Origin: Larus michahellis
Taxonomy: Eukaryota > Chordata > Aves > Charadriiformes > Laridae
Length of the DNA stretch: 64,000 nucleotides
Direction: 5' to 3'
Assembly (NCBI RefSeq): GCF_964199755.1
Contig: NC_133918.1
Span: 2,542,001 to 2,606,000, forward strand
The translations under genes were made by a program, and so were the position numbers. Positions within the stretch are counted from its first letter, which is position 1; every line of letters begins with the position of its first letter. Shown piece by piece: positions 11,010 to 24,500 of this stretch. The notes beneath the pieces are model-generated. The model searched no databases, had not been told where the DNA came from, and saw nothing but the letters and a program-made list of their open reading frames with translations.

Positions 11010-13450
11010 AAATCAAGCTCATGCCAGGTGCAAACCCTGTCACAACAGTGATCTCAGCTGTTTTCTTTCTTGATGGACAATGCCAAGCCTGGATAGAAAC
11101 CCTGTGCGCAAACGTACATAGAGAAGGTGGAGGACAGCGGGAAGAGGAGGAGCTGCCATTCTGTCTTGGTTGGCAGTGGGATGCATCATGGTGGAGGACA
11201 GCAGACGCAGGCCACGAGTGTCACAGACTCTCCCGTGTGCTGTGTTAGGGCTGGTGGGTATGTGCGAACTGCTCATGGTCTCTGTTGCATCTGTGGCGTG
11301 GAGGAGGCAAGCCTTGTGTGGTCGCTACGGCCCCAGACTTGGCTCCCTGGGTGTGCGGAGACTCCTGCCCGCTGCTCCCAGCGCAGGGTGGGGTTGGTGA
11401 CGTTGTCCTGTCCCTGAAGCAATAGGATCAGCGGTGGTAGCCAGCCTGAGATCTCCTGAGGTCTTTTGCCTCCTCTCTCTACCCGGGTAACCCACTCCCA
11501 CAGCCATTGCATCCTGTCGCCTATCCTGGCAGCGTTTCTTCTGGGACTGTCAGTAGCCTCCAGAGTTACTCCATGAGGGATGGGAGGTGCCACCTCCCTT
11601 CTGTCCCCTTCTCCTGTTCAGATCGGAATGGTCATGCTGCTCCCAGCCAGTCCAAGAACACGTGTGGGAGGGTGTTCCTGAACTTGGCTGGAAGTGCCTG
11701 GGGCTCCCGCCTGCGGCTGTGGCATCGTCCTGTCCTGGAACCGACTTTATTCGTGAAGTCTGATGAGCATTGATAGGAATTTTGTTTGGTTTTTATAAGA
11801 AGTATTTTACACATGGATTTTTTTAGACTGTTTATAATCTCCTTGAAAACCTGAAATAGGATTGTTCCCCCAGCAATAGTTCTTTTCCATTGTGTGCACA
11901 TGCTGATTTGTTACTAAAAGGTTTCTTGCAAGTACTTAGTTGTTCTACAGAGTTGTTGTTTTTTGGGGTATGTGGTAGCGTTGGGGACCACAGGAGGAAT
12001 GACTCTGCAAAGAAAGAATGGTCAAATTTGGGCCTCATCTTGTGTCCCCTTCTAGTTACATATGAACGAGTTCCCTGTGTAGATTCTCTATAGGCTGGCT
12101 GAATGCTGTTCTGAACATGCCGTGTACAGGTATTTGTGGATAAAGTGTTTGTTCTTGTGTCACTCTTGAGAGCATGGATGGATTATTGTACTATAGGAAG
12201 GAGGTGGCAGTGCTGCCGTCGGCATTGCTTCAGGTCTTCGAGGATGTGTAGTAGCTTGCGTTGTTAAAAAAAGGAGAAAAAAAAAAAAATACCCAAAATC
12301 GATTTCTAGCCATAATGGTTTTTCCAAGGAAAACAGACAGAACTCTGTTACTTTTCAGTGTCCTTCATCTTGTTACTGGAGGCGTGAACAAGTGCGGATC
12401 GGTCTGAAGGCTATCAGAGTTGCTTTGAATTGAATCGTGTTGGAGGTGAGATCAGGACACAGCTTTTCCTTTGTCCTTGGCCTTTGTATTAAAGGGCAAA
12501 AGAGGGGGCAGGAGTATTTTCCGGTTGTCTTGGTCTGCGTATGTATTAAGCCTTGAGGCTTTGATTACTGACATTTACTATTAAAAAAAGGAGGGGAAAA
12601 AACAAACAAAAAAAAGGATAGTAAGGCTGTCTGGATCCCAAACCAGCAGCTGAGGAATATTGGACATGTAGGTAACGAGACTGGCTGTGCTGTGGTCAGG
12701 CTGAATACATGGAAGTGCAATGATTTTGCCACCAGTTCTTCTGTTGCTGTGTGCGGTGGTAGCATCAGAACTAGCGAAGCAATTGATGCAACAATCCAGA
12801 AGCAGTTTTTTGTCAGATCTTGAACGTATTTGATGGTGAGAGAGGTTTAAACTTCCCTTACGGAGCTTGCCCTGTCACGTTCTCTGCGAGCAGAGAGCCG
12901 AGTCGCTCTAGTTCTGCGGATTTCAGCTGTCCCGTTGGCGAATGCACTGGAGCGCGGGCGCTGGGCTCGGATGGAGCTTCTCTCTGCTCGCCCAGGTGCC
13001 TGGCACTCACGAGTTGGCATGTTCGTGTCGATGCTGGAGACAACCATTGCGCACCTTGTTACCAGTAGTACTTCTAAAACGACGAAAATCGGTCGGTATT
13101 GCTTTCCTGGAGGCGTGAAATAGCCATCAAAAACTGACAAGATGAGTTTTGCACTCCTAAAGAAAAAAAATGTAAGTACTTCAACTTCTAGATAATTTTT
13201 AATTGTATTTCTGCCTAGAGCCGAGGTATTAAATACCTTGTCACTTGAGGATTTTAAAAGTTGTGTTGGGAAATGAATTCTTCACTCAGCTGTAAGAAAT
13301 TCAGCTGGCCCAAGACTAACTTCAAGATTTAAAAAAAATAAAAAAAAATAAAAAAATCATGTTTGTAATACGTTACAGGATTGTTTGTCCTGAATTTTAA
13401 ACTTTTTGTTAAATTTGTGGAACTATGGAGGAATTTTCTAGAAAAAGTGA

Positions 13451-13456
13451 AATAAA
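13451..13456 (+). terminator. MLLT1: MLLT1 poly(A) signal AATAAA
   Basis: A canonical hexamer on the + strand, followed within about 35 bp by a T-rich tract (13485-13505). It is the last good signal before the convergent ACSBG2 gene. Earlier weaker candidates (ATTAAA near 12488 and A-rich AATAAA near 13340) could give shorter isoforms. Confidence 0.6.
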
Positions 13457-13475
13457 GTAAAGATGGAAAAGTAAA

Positions 13476-14100
13476 ACTTCAAGTGTTTTTTTTTTTGTTT
13501 GTTTGTTGTGTTGCTTCTCCATGGGCAGCAACGAGGTTTTCCTGAAGCGCCTTGTTATCGAAAAGATTTTCCGTGGGAAATGCAGAAGCCGGTAACGCAG
13601 TCGGCTGCTCGGCAGCTCCGCAGGCGAGGGAAAGGAAACTTGTTCTAAGCGCAGTCGGTCTGGGGTAAGGCTCTGTTAACACGTTAGTGTGGTAAGTCAG
13701 TTGTTTAAATCCTGTCGCCGCTGCAGGGTGGTGTTTGGGTTCCCTGCGGGAGCTGTGAGCGCTAGGTGGAGTGAGCAGGCCAGGACACAGCTTCCCTCCT
13801 TGCTTCCCTGGGCTTTGAAGGGGTTCTCCACTGCTCCCAGAGCCTGTCGGAGCTTGTCACCAACCTGGCAGAGCCCAAGCGGTCCTTCGCCGTGGGCTGA
13901 GCACGAAGGGTAAGGCCAGGAGCTTCCTTCCCCATGCTGGGGTGGTTTCAGCCTTGATTGTGATCGTGGAGTCGGCTCTGGCTGCCACTCTCCCTGCAAG
14001 AAGGCAAATTACAACCTTCTCGCCGCTCCCCACGCTGTCACCTTGGCCCCTGACCTCAAGGCAGGGTTGAGGGTTATTTTGCAAAAATTACTGAAGCGTT
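13476..14100. other. Spacer between convergent 3' ends of MLLT1 and ACSBG2
   Basis: About 0.6 kb of unique sequence between the two inferred poly(A) sites. I see no convincing gene or known repeat in it. Confidence 0.5.
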
Positions 14101-14124
14101 AAGAGACACAAACTGCAGAGTTTG

Positions 14125-14130
14125 TTTATT
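14125..14130 (-). terminator. ACSBG2: ACSBG2 distal poly(A) signal candidate
   Basis: TTTATT on the + strand is AATAAA on the - strand, about 1.35 kb past the ACSBG2 stop. It would give a long 3'UTR ending near 14.1 kb. A proximal candidate exists at 15409-15414, and the sequence alone does not decide between them. Confidence 0.4.
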
Positions 14131-15408
14131 AGGCATTCCTCTGAAAGTTGGAGACATTTCAAATTCTTACATCTGAGAACACAAATGATCGCGGTTACAA
14201 TAGTGCATTACCCACCCTTCCCTACAGGGGCTGGAGGCACACGTGCGAGTGGAATTTCACCAAGCCCAGATCACATCCAAAGTTTTAGGTTTAAAAAACC
14301 CAGTCCCAGGTACTGTTAACACCCACGACAGTGAGGTTTTGGCACGATGTAGTGCTGTAGGTACAGCTGTGACCTGAAGCCAGCAGCTTGCTTGAGCTAT
14401 TTGTATTATTTAATAGTTCCATTATCCCCTCAGAGCACCCGACATCTCTGGCTGCTCCTCCTTTGGTCATAGGAAACGCTACCCAGAACCACATGTACTC
14501 AGATCAGTGATTCCTACTTTGAAATAAGCCGTTTTACAAGCAATCCTTCATTTGCCGTTGGGATTAACAGTCCCTGCAGACACTGGACAGACTGGACTAA
14601 GCCTTGCACAACCATTTAGAAGTGACCTTCAAGAGCTCCTGGGTGCTTTGAAGAAGGCGAGCCCCTGTGTCCTACATTCCACGGAGTCAACGGCTGATCC
14701 CAGACCTCCAAGAGAACCAGCCCAACACCGTCTCCTCTCCACCAGTGCAGGTACAAAGCCTCAGCCCCTCGCGGGAGGCTCTGGCCCCTATTCCTATGAT
14801 TTCAAGACTACAGACAGCTTTCACACGCACTTGTCACTATCCCTGGGTGTAAAACACTTCTCACAACACAGGCCACGTACACCACTTCAACAATACAATT
14901 TATGGCTTCGTTACAACTCAAAAAGATAAAACGGACCCAAAATATTGCACAGACAAACCCAGCAAAGGTGAGGTGCCGCACACACGCCAAGCCAGCGTGT
15001 GCAGTCAGGCGGCATTCATCATCTTCGACAGGAGCCAGGGTGTGGGGAAAGAGACTTAAAATAATGCAGATGTCATCAGCATGCAGTTAAACAGACACCG
15101 CTATAAAAAGACATCTGCCTTTCTCCCTCCGCGGGAAGATTGCAAGTCCTGATTGTTTTACATTCAAGCTCAGGAAAAGAAAACTTTGGTTAAAACATAA
15201 CGTGTAATATGGATTTACGGTAAACATTGTATTGCCCTTATAAAAAATGGAAAGACAAAAAAAAAAATACAAAGCGGAGATGTTCAGGGCTATCTCAGCA
15301 CAGACACAGGGAGACACTGAGCACGAACACGCTTGAGACGCTGCAGTACGAGGGCCAAAAGATGGACAGTGACAGGATGCAGAGGGGCTGCGCGGTTACT
15401 GAGCCCCC

Positions 15409-15414
15409 TTTATT
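15409..15414 (-). terminator. ACSBG2: ACSBG2 proximal poly(A) signal candidate
   Basis: TTTATT on the + strand (AATAAA on -) lies 60 nt beyond the ACSBG2 stop codon. This would give a very short 3'UTR. Confidence 0.4.
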
Positions 15415-15473
15415 TCAACAGGCCCAGGGAGCCCCCCCAGGCTTCGCTTCAGTCCACAGCACAGAGCTCCGCG

Positions 15474-15589
15474 CTACTGCCGGAGAGCGTTGGCTGTCGC
15501 GGTCGCTGTGTCCACATCCGCGTAGAACTGAGCGATTTGGTCTTTGTACTTCTGCACCACCACCGGGCGCTTCAGCTTCATCGTCGGGC
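15474..15589 (-). CDS. ACSBG2: ACSBG2 coding exon 14 (C-terminus, stop)
   Basis: Codes for residues 689-726. It includes [20 protein letters not shown], the conserved end of the C-terminal subdomain with its basic Lys cluster. The stop is TAG at 15476-15474. The last residues, [12 protein letters not shown], are not alike in the mammalian proteins I recall. Confidence 0.93.
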
Positions 15590-18500
15590 CTGCGGAGAAA
15601 ACACAGCACAGGTTTTAAGCGGTGACGGTACCGTTTGGAGACACAAATCCGTATTAGAGCAAAGCAAGCCTGGAGGAAGGTTCAGAATGCATGAACGTTC
15701 TTCTTCGAAATTGCTCTTTGTGATTAATAATGTCTCTGTTCCTTCCCCTGTGGGCAGAAAGAGCCACCCTGCAACAGCCACTGCAGAACCACGGGTAAGC
15801 GCTGCTCAGCTCAGCTCTGCCGGGCAGAAGTGGGAATTCATTCCGCCCTCCCCAGAGCTGTGACATGGAAGAGCCACGGTGAGGGAGGGCCGTGGGTGGC
15901 TCTGTGTACTGGGGGTCCGGGTTGCGTTGTCCATCCAAGAGCCGAGGAAGGTGACCCCAAACGCCCCACTCACCAAGCTCGCCCCCAAAGAGGGAGAAGT
16001 CCTTCTCCAGAAGGACCCACTTCTGGACTTTCTGAGCATTCGAGACGGCTCCCTCGTTGACTGCCGAAATCCCCTTCTGGATGGCCGCGTAGACCGCCTT
16101 GTCTTTGCTGCTGATGATTTCGGAGACTTTGGTGGCCTTGCTGCCCAGTTTCTGGCAGTACTCCACAGCCTCTGGAGTGAGATCGTCTCCTGGCTCTCCC
16201 GTTTCGACGTCGACATTGCACTGCAGGGCAAGTCACAACAGGTAACTTCGCAGTGCTAAACGCTTGATTGCCTTCATGCTAACGAGCCTTACAGCCATGG
16301 GAAGCCACCCTATCTCCTTCCCCACCCCAGTGCCAATTGTCCAATTAATCAACCACTGCAATTTGCATACGCTTGATGCAAACCGCTGCTTCAAATGAAA
16401 ACTCATTGAGGCAAAACGCAGACGAAACCCCTCCAGCTCTCCACGTACTCAAGAGCCGTGTCGATACCAAAGAGCGAGCTGGGTACAGAGCTCGGCTTCC
16501 AAATTCCTCCTGAACTATCCCAAGTTGATCACTTTTTTTCCTGGACCTTTTTTCCGGACCTCAGCTTTATCCCCCGCATCTCACAGCAGCGTTAACAGTC
16601 TGTTGGAAGTCACCCCATGCAGCACCTGACCAAGATGAGCAGCAGCACCACCTCCAGGGCCTGGCTGGGCCTCTCTTGCACAAGGGCCAGGAGGTTGGCA
16701 GTCAGTCTCGCTAACGAGCAATTATCACTGTCTGAAAAACCACCAGCCTGCGGGGTCTCCAGAGAGAACACAGTGCAGGCCACCACAGATGCGTCACTGT
16801 GGAGTTTAAAGCCGGTGTCTTAAAAAGAAATCACCGACAGCTCCTTAGTGTCCAGACCTCTCCGGGAGATATTAAAAATGGGTAAGAAAAGCAGAAGGGT
16901 TTCTTTTTTTCAGTCTCACTTTGAGCTCTTTTATTTCTCTTTCTTTCTGCCCGGTGTGCTGCAGGGTTGCCCCGGCGAACAGAGGAACCTGTTCATCTGA
17001 CCAAGTGGCGACGCTCATCTTCCTGTAGCTACAGCTACCGTTTGCAACTCAGCTACAACAAGTCATACTCCACCGTGCCTCCCGTCTCTAGAAGCCACCC
17101 TAAAAATGTGTAACTTATCTTCCTCACTGGAATTAAACGTTTCTCAACACAGGTGGATTCCCATCCCGTTTTCCATTACCTTTAGCGTTAGAAGCATAGC
17201 AAGGAATTTCGCTTTGTCTCCCACCAACATCGCGTTGCTGATGATGGGAACAGCATCTTTTACAGCGTCCTCGATTGGAACGGGAGGAACGTTCTCACCT
17301 CCCGCAGTGATGATGAGCTCTGGAAGAGAGTCAAATCTTGATTAATGCTTAGAGCTTTCCCCCCCCCGCCCCGTCCTGCACAAACTGAAATAACTTTATA
17401 GCTGCTTGAGGTCGGTGTCGCAGCGTCTGGAGAAGGCAGCGAGCCAGGAGGACTCGGGTGGGGCTGGGAGGGGTGAGACCGATGGCGCGCACACAACCAG
17501 CATTGTAAAAACTGCTTTAGTGCTGCAGGGAGTTTTGCGCTTTGGGAACAGGGGGTGAGGCGTACGAGCACCTCAGTACCCTGCCACCGTCACCTCGGAC
17601 TCCAAAGCTTAAGGTGGTACCCGAATTGTTCAGAAAGTGAAGTAAAAAAAGTTTGCTGAGGCAAAGCGGCATTTTTGAAGAGACAGAGGGCAGCGGAGAG
17701 CCTGCCCTTCGGGGCTGTCTTTCTTTTATAGATTTCTTAAAGCAGACCCTTTGCGTGACCATTCATCTCTTTTTGATGATTGAAATCTCGCATGAGAGTG
17801 GATTTGTTTGGGATGGGTCGAAGCGGTGTCCCAAGGCCTGCCTTGCTGCAAAGCCATTTTCGCAACAGCGTTACGCTGCTGTTTTCTCTTGGAAGCTCAG
17901 CTAGCAAAGCCAGCCCAAACGGGAGGCACCGAAAAAACAAGTCAACAAAGCATTAACTGCTGCTGCTGAAATCGGAGGATTTCCTCCTTGCTCTGCAAAC
18001 ACACACAATAGTTTCAGAGGTCATCTCTCCTGCTGTCACACACCGTGTCACACGCTCAGTGACAGGACATGCTGCAGCCATATTCCCGTTAAAGACTTCA
18101 GAAGAAGTATTGGAATATTCTCCTGTGCAATCCACAGCCAGATAACGAGTGGGGTCTGAACTCGTCCTATGACAGCACTGTGTAACCTCACACAATCACA
18201 GAACGTCGGGGTTGGCAGGGACCTCTGGAGATCATCTCCTCCAACCCCCGGCCACAGCAGGGTCACCCACAGCAGGTGGCACAGGAACGCGTCCAGGCGG
18301 GGTTGGAATGTCTCCAGAGACGGAGACTCCCCCACCTCTCTGGGCAGCCTGTGCCAGGGCTCTGCCACCCTCACAGCAAAGAAGTTCCTCCTCGTGTTGA
18401 GATGGAACTTCCCATGGGCAAGTTTGTGCCCGTTACCCCTTGTCCTGTCCCCGGGCACCACTGAGAAGAGCCTGGCCCCATCCTCCTGACACCCCCCCTT

Positions 18501-21500
18501 TGGATATTGCTGAGCATTGATGAGATCCCCTCTCAGTCTGCTCTTCTCCAGCTGAACAGCCCCAGGGCTCTCAGCCTTTCCTCAGCACAGAGGTGCTCCA
18601 GGCCCCTGGGCACCTCCATAGCCTCCACTGTCCCCTCTCCAGCAGTTCCCTGCCCTTCTTGACCCAGGGAGCCCAGAACTGGACCCAGTGCTCCAGCTGT
18701 GGCCTCCCCAGGGCAGAGCAGAGGGGGAGGATGACCTCCCTCCATCTACCTGCCACACTCTTCAAGACAACAGAGTCAGGGGATGCATTACCTTTAATTC
18801 TGCCCGTGATGTAGACGAATCCATCCTTATCATGCTTGCCCAGGTCACCGGAATGCAGCCAGCCATCTTCATCAATCGCCTCTCTGGTTTTTTCTTCCAT
18901 GTTCAAATAGCCCATGAAGATGTGCCTCCCCGAGAAGCAGATCTCCCCGTTGCCATCTCCGTCGGGCTTATGAATCAGCGTCCGGCAGCCTGTGATTTCC
19001 TTCCCACAGCTCAAAGAGAACACAGGCACAAACCCACGGCATTTTTAAAAAGAATAATATTAACACCCAGTAGCTGAGCAGTGAGGTTACAGCAGTCCCC
19101 TCTCAAGCATCTAAACAAAGCCGTGGCAGCTTTTTATTACAACTGCTTCAGCAAGGGACTTACGAGAGGCATCTGTTTACGTAAGGGGAACTGCAGAAAA
19201 AGTTGTTATTGCAGAGATGGGTGCTGACACACCTGGTGTTTTCCACCCATTGTTCTCAAACACCTGAGCTTTCAATTAGCAGATCTGTGTCCCTGGCACA
19301 AGCCGCTGCTGCTGGTATTTACTCTGCAGCCCGAACGAGCCATTCAAAGCAACAGCAGAGTCCTGCTGCCTTTCTTAATTGGACATCAGAGGGAACTGTA
19401 GGCTGGAGTTACCGATTCTTCCTCCTTCCCATCGACCCCTTGCTTCCTCCTCACTTTCTGGAGAATCCAGACCAAGTTAAATTTAAGGAACATGGCTGTT
19501 GCCCTGAGCGGATCTCTTCACCTGTGGCCAAAGGAACTGCCTCCCTAGCGGTTTTTAACGGCAGCAAGGCTCGGGATGAGCTGCAGCAGGCAGGATGGAT
19601 GCGCCGGATGAGGAGAAACCTTAAAGCAACTCTTCCTCCCGGTCAGCAGCGCTCCACTCACGGGAAACCATTTACCTGCCCAGCTTGAACGCGTGAGGTA
19701 GAGAGATCGTGTGAGGCCCCGAGCTCTCGCTCATGCCGTACAGCTCCAACACAGGAATGTTCAGGCTTAAAAAAAATTCCAGCGTCTCCCTGGAGATGGG
19801 GGCGGCCCCCGTGTAGCACTTGGTGCATCGGTCCAGCCCAATGGCCTTTCGCACCTTCTTGTACACCAAGTGCCTGGCTAAGCGGAAATTCACCGGCACT
19901 TCAGAGTACCTGGAGGAGAAAAAAAACGGTTACAAGATCTCAGGCCTTTCATCTTCCTCCTATTTTACTTTATTCAGTAAAAAAATAAATTACTATCCCC
20001 CTCTAGCTCGTGCTGCTCAACCTCTGGTCCGACCGCAACATTTGGCTTTTACCATCCGTAAGTCTGGCCCGTTACACAGGATAGAATTCCTGATCTGATA
20101 GGAAAATCCTCCTAATGTTCATCATACCCCTTAAGCGTAGTTCATAATTACCCGTTCATCCGCTTCAGGTTTGTCTGCAGCCCGACTCCCTTGGCCCACG
20201 ACGCCACTTTTCTTCTGAGCGTTGACGATTTTGCGCCGATGGATTTCATTTTTTCTTCCATTTTTTCCCAGACGCGAGGAACTCCCAGAAAAGCAGTTGG
20301 CCTCACGTCCCGCAGGGTGTCCACCAAGGTGCCCTGAGCGAAGCAGAATTTATTACAGCTTTCAGAAGTGCTTCGCTACAGACTTCAGGTCAGCGCTGGT
20401 CACTAGCCGAGGCCGAGGACTGGGCCACCAATTTTGAGGAAATGCTCATTTTCAAGTGCAGTGACACCAGGAGAAAGGAACCCCAGGAGCATGCAAATGC
20501 CTCAGCGGTTTTAAGAAACCACCAAGGGTCGATCTCTCGTGAGACCCCCCCTGGAGCACTGCGTCCAGCCCTGGAGCCCTCAGCACAAGGACACGGAGCT
20601 GTTGGAGCGGGGCCAGAGGAGGCCCCGGAGATGCTGGGAGGGCTGGAGCCCCTCTGCTGGGAGGACAGGCTGAGAGAGCTGGGGGGGTTCAGCCTGGAGA
20701 AGAGAAGGCTCCACAGAGACCTTCCAGCCCCTGCCAGTCCCTAAAGGGCCTCCAGGAAAGCTGGGGAGGGGCTGTTTGCAAGGGCATGGAGCGGCAGGAT
20801 GAGGGGCGATGGTTTAAACTAGAGCAGGGCAGGGTTAGATCAGACATGAGGAAGAAGTTCTTTACACAGAGGGTGGTGAGACACTGGCCCAGGTTGCCCA
20901 GAGAGGGGGTGGAGGCCCCATCCCTGGAGACATTCAAGGCCAGGCTGGATGAGGCTCTGAGCGACCTGATCTAGTTCAAGCTGTCCCTGCTCGCTGCAGG
21001 GGGTTGGACGGGATGGCCTTTAGAGGTCCCTTCCGACCCAACACATTCTGTGATTTTCAAGCGCAGTGTCGCCACAAGAAAGGAACCCCAGGAGACACCA
21101 AGGGTCGATCTTTCCAGTGCCGACGCTGACACAGCACCCAGAGAAGAACCATTCTCAGGACACAGATTTAGCGGCGGTGGCGTTTTGCAATGTGGACAGA
21201 GTAAATACAAAGCCGTTGCTCAACCAAGCTGCCGGGGCAGAGAAGTGGTGGCCGGTGAGACACGGAGAAGCTCCGGTTGTGAAGTGCTTGGTCAGCTCGT
21301 CCGAGATTGCAACGTGGAGTCAAAAGGCAAAAGGTCAGAGTGGCTTAAACAGAGACCCTTAAACAGCAGGAGTCAGTCACGATGCAAATAAACCGAGTTA
21401 ACCCGGCTTTTGGAACCATGAGATAATCACCCACGTTTGTTTTAAAGCACCCACCCAGCTACGAGCCGGTGGATGGGTGCAGAATTTTTAAGTCTCTTCT

Positions 21501-24500
21501 GGTTTTACCTTTAATGCGTCCGGCTGAGCAAAGAAAACTTGTGCGCCGAATGCCATTGCCGACCAAATATCCGACATCTGCGCAGCGATGTGGCTGAGGG
21601 GCAGGTAGCTGACCACCAGCTCCTGCTTTTCTTTAGCATCCGTCAGCATGATGAACCGCCCTGCCGCCACCGCCGTCCACGTCAGCTGGAACAAGAACCC
21701 ATGTCGCCGTTAGGTGACGGCTCCGCCGAGCGGGCGCAGCACAACACGCAGCTCAAAACAAGCCCACCGTTTCCTGTGATCTGAACACCAGGCCTGTTTT
21801 TCGGCTCCTGCCTTCCCCCAGCACCCACCTAAGGTCACGGAAAGGACGTTTCTACAAAAAGGTCCTTACGTTGTCGTGGCTGAGCATCACTCCCTTTGGC
21901 TGCCCCGTCGTCCCCGAGGTATATATGAGCGTACAGCACTGGTTAGGCTTCTGCGAGTCAATGATTTCACGGAGCTGAGCGTCTGGAACATCTTTGCCAA
22001 GGTCCCTGAACTCACTCCACTGTGCACAGAAGAGAAGAAGCTCCATCACTTTGCAGGTTCCCCTTCCCATGAGGAACTAAACCCTTTGCTACACGTGAAG
22101 AGAAGGAAACCGCTTCCCACATCCAAACCTCTGGCGGAGGTTGTAAATGGGCACTGTCAGCCCCACGGTGTTTTCTGGCTGCCACAAGAGGCATGGCCAG
22201 AAGCAGAAGAGGAGAGGGGCCCGTCCTGAGGGAGCTTATTAGCTCTGCAGCAACCCCAGTCCTCACTGGGCGTAACTGGAGTAACTGTGGGAGCCCAGGC
22301 TGCCTCGCGGAGGTCAGCGGGGTAACAGACACCCTCCCTTACAGCACGCGTTATCCAGGTTTGAGCAACAGTGGACACCTACTGCTTCAGTGAGGCAAGA
22401 AATCCCCACCAAAACCAACACAAGCTCAGGGGGTGACAGTCCCGGGGAAGGTGACGGTCCATCAGCTGGACACCACCCGTGTTCACAAGCCATTCAGACG
22501 CCCAGCACTTACCGAGTACAGATTTGGCCTCTTCTCTTTTAGCTCTTCCCCATACTGGATAATAGCTTTCAGATGAGGTAGTTTATGCTGAATCTGTGTT
22601 AAGAAGGGAGATTTGTGAGAAGGAGCAAATCCTGCTTGTCTCTTCAGCTTAACCCCCCACTTAACGTGCGACTGCTGCTTGCCATCGCAAGGCAAGTGAA
22701 GAGAATCCCATCTGTGATACCGAAAGACGACAGAGAGAGAGAACTTTCTCACTAGAGAAAGCAATCATTTGCACGGGGATGCTGCCTGACGACCCGGGGA
22801 ATGATCAGTTGTTGGTTTTGGCTTCTCATCTTTTCAGCTCGAGGCTTCGCTAAGGTGTGGAACCAGCGTTTAACCTCCATGTAACCTCTCGCGAGATTGA
22901 GCGCAAGCAACCACTCATCTGCCTTGAACAGGGAACGCACCAGGGATCACAGAATCATGAAACGGTTTGGGTGGGAAGGGACCTTAAAGATCATCTAGTT
23001 CCAGTCCCCCTGCCCTGGGCAGGGACACCTCCCACCAGCCCAGGTTGCTCCAAGCCCCGTCCAACCTGGCCTTGAACCCCTCCAGGGATGGGGCAGCCAC
23101 AGCTTCTCTGGGCAACCTGGGCCAGGGGCTCACCCCCCTCACAGCAAACAATTTCTGCCTCACATCTCATCTTTCAGTGTAAAACCGTTCCCCCTCGTCC
23201 CATCGGAGCAGGCTCCAGCAGTTCACCTCTGCTTTCAGACCCAGCATTGCCCCCCCGCGTCTGTCAATGGGATGCCGTAACCCCCGCCATTTATAAAAAA
23301 AAAAAAAAAAAAAGAGGGATATTTACCTCTAAGATTTTCTGCAGCTGTTTATGGTTTTCCACAACCACAACGTTAGCGCCACAGTTCTCTGCTACGTAAT
23401 GACAGGCCTCAGGAGAGTTTGTAGTGTAGATACCAACAGCAAATCCGCTACAAAGGAAAAGGGAAAAAAAAAAAAACCCAAACAACCCAAACCAAAACAG
23501 AAAAGGAAAAACACAGAGTTAGAGGAAAAGCAGAGCTGCTGGCAGAAGTCAGACCATTTCAAATTTTTAACTTTAGGAAGAATATCCCATAAAACGACAA
23601 CAAAAAGTGAAGGGCTTAATTCCAAGAGCAAAGGCTCTGCTGTTCTGGGACACGGGAAATGTCAGAATGGTGCAAGGGGCCAAAATGCCTCAGGTGGAAG
23701 AAGGTTATCGAAATCCAGAGCTGTGATCCTCTGGCATTTCCCATCGTATTTTTAATCACGGTGCCAGTCAGCACGCTCTGGGATGAGCCTACTGTTCATC
23801 TTATTTTGAGAGAAGCACTGATGGCTAAAAAAACCCATAAAAATAATATTTTTTTGTCTCATTAATTCATTGAATCATAGAGTTGTTAGGGTTGGAAGGG
23901 ACCTTAAAGACCATCTAGTTCCAACCCCCCTGCCATGGGCAGGGACACCTCCCACTAGATCAGGTTGCTCCGAGCCCCGTCCAGCCTGGCCTTAAAAACT
24001 TCCAGGGATGGGGCTTCCACCACCTCTCTGGGCAACCTGTTCCAGTGTCTCACCACCCTCATGGTGAAGAACTTCTTCCTAACGTCCAGGCTGAATCGAC
24101 CCATCTCTAGTTTTAATCCATCCCCTCTAGTCCTACCTCTTCATAATGAAGAGAGAGTTTAGGTTCTAGCTATCTCAATTAAATTCAAATATAAGCAGTT
24201 GGGTTTGTTTTGGTTTTTTGTGCTTTATTTTGTTGGGTTTTGGTGGTTTGTTGGGTTTTTTTTGTTTGGTTGGTTGGGTTTTTTTATCAAAAACCACTTC
24301 TCACATGAATACTGTCACTCCTATCGGAAATACTGAAATTCCTATCTGAATGCTAAAGCAAAATACACATCAAGGGACGCCCCCCCGTTCCTACCCTGCG
24401 AGGATAGCTCCGATGTCCGCAATAAACCACTCCGCAGAGTTAAACCCCAAGATGCACACTCCATGGAAACGCTCCAGCCCCAGCTGTAAACAAGAGAGGA

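Larger units (their letters stand above)
9152..13475 (+). other. MLLT1: MLLT1 3'UTR (about 4.3 kb)
   Basis: No splice-bounded or conserved coding sequence follows the stop. The sequence is unique, with AT-dinucleotide runs at about 9975-10020, a GT/AT hairpin-forming repeat at about 10954-11009, an ATTAAA near 12488, and A-rich runs near 13330. The likely end is set by the AATAAA at 13451. Its extent is inferred, not shown by transcripts. Confidence 0.6.

Noticed and set aside
15333-15863. 176-codon + strand frame
   Set aside because: It is the antisense shadow of ACSBG2 exon 14 and its flanks.
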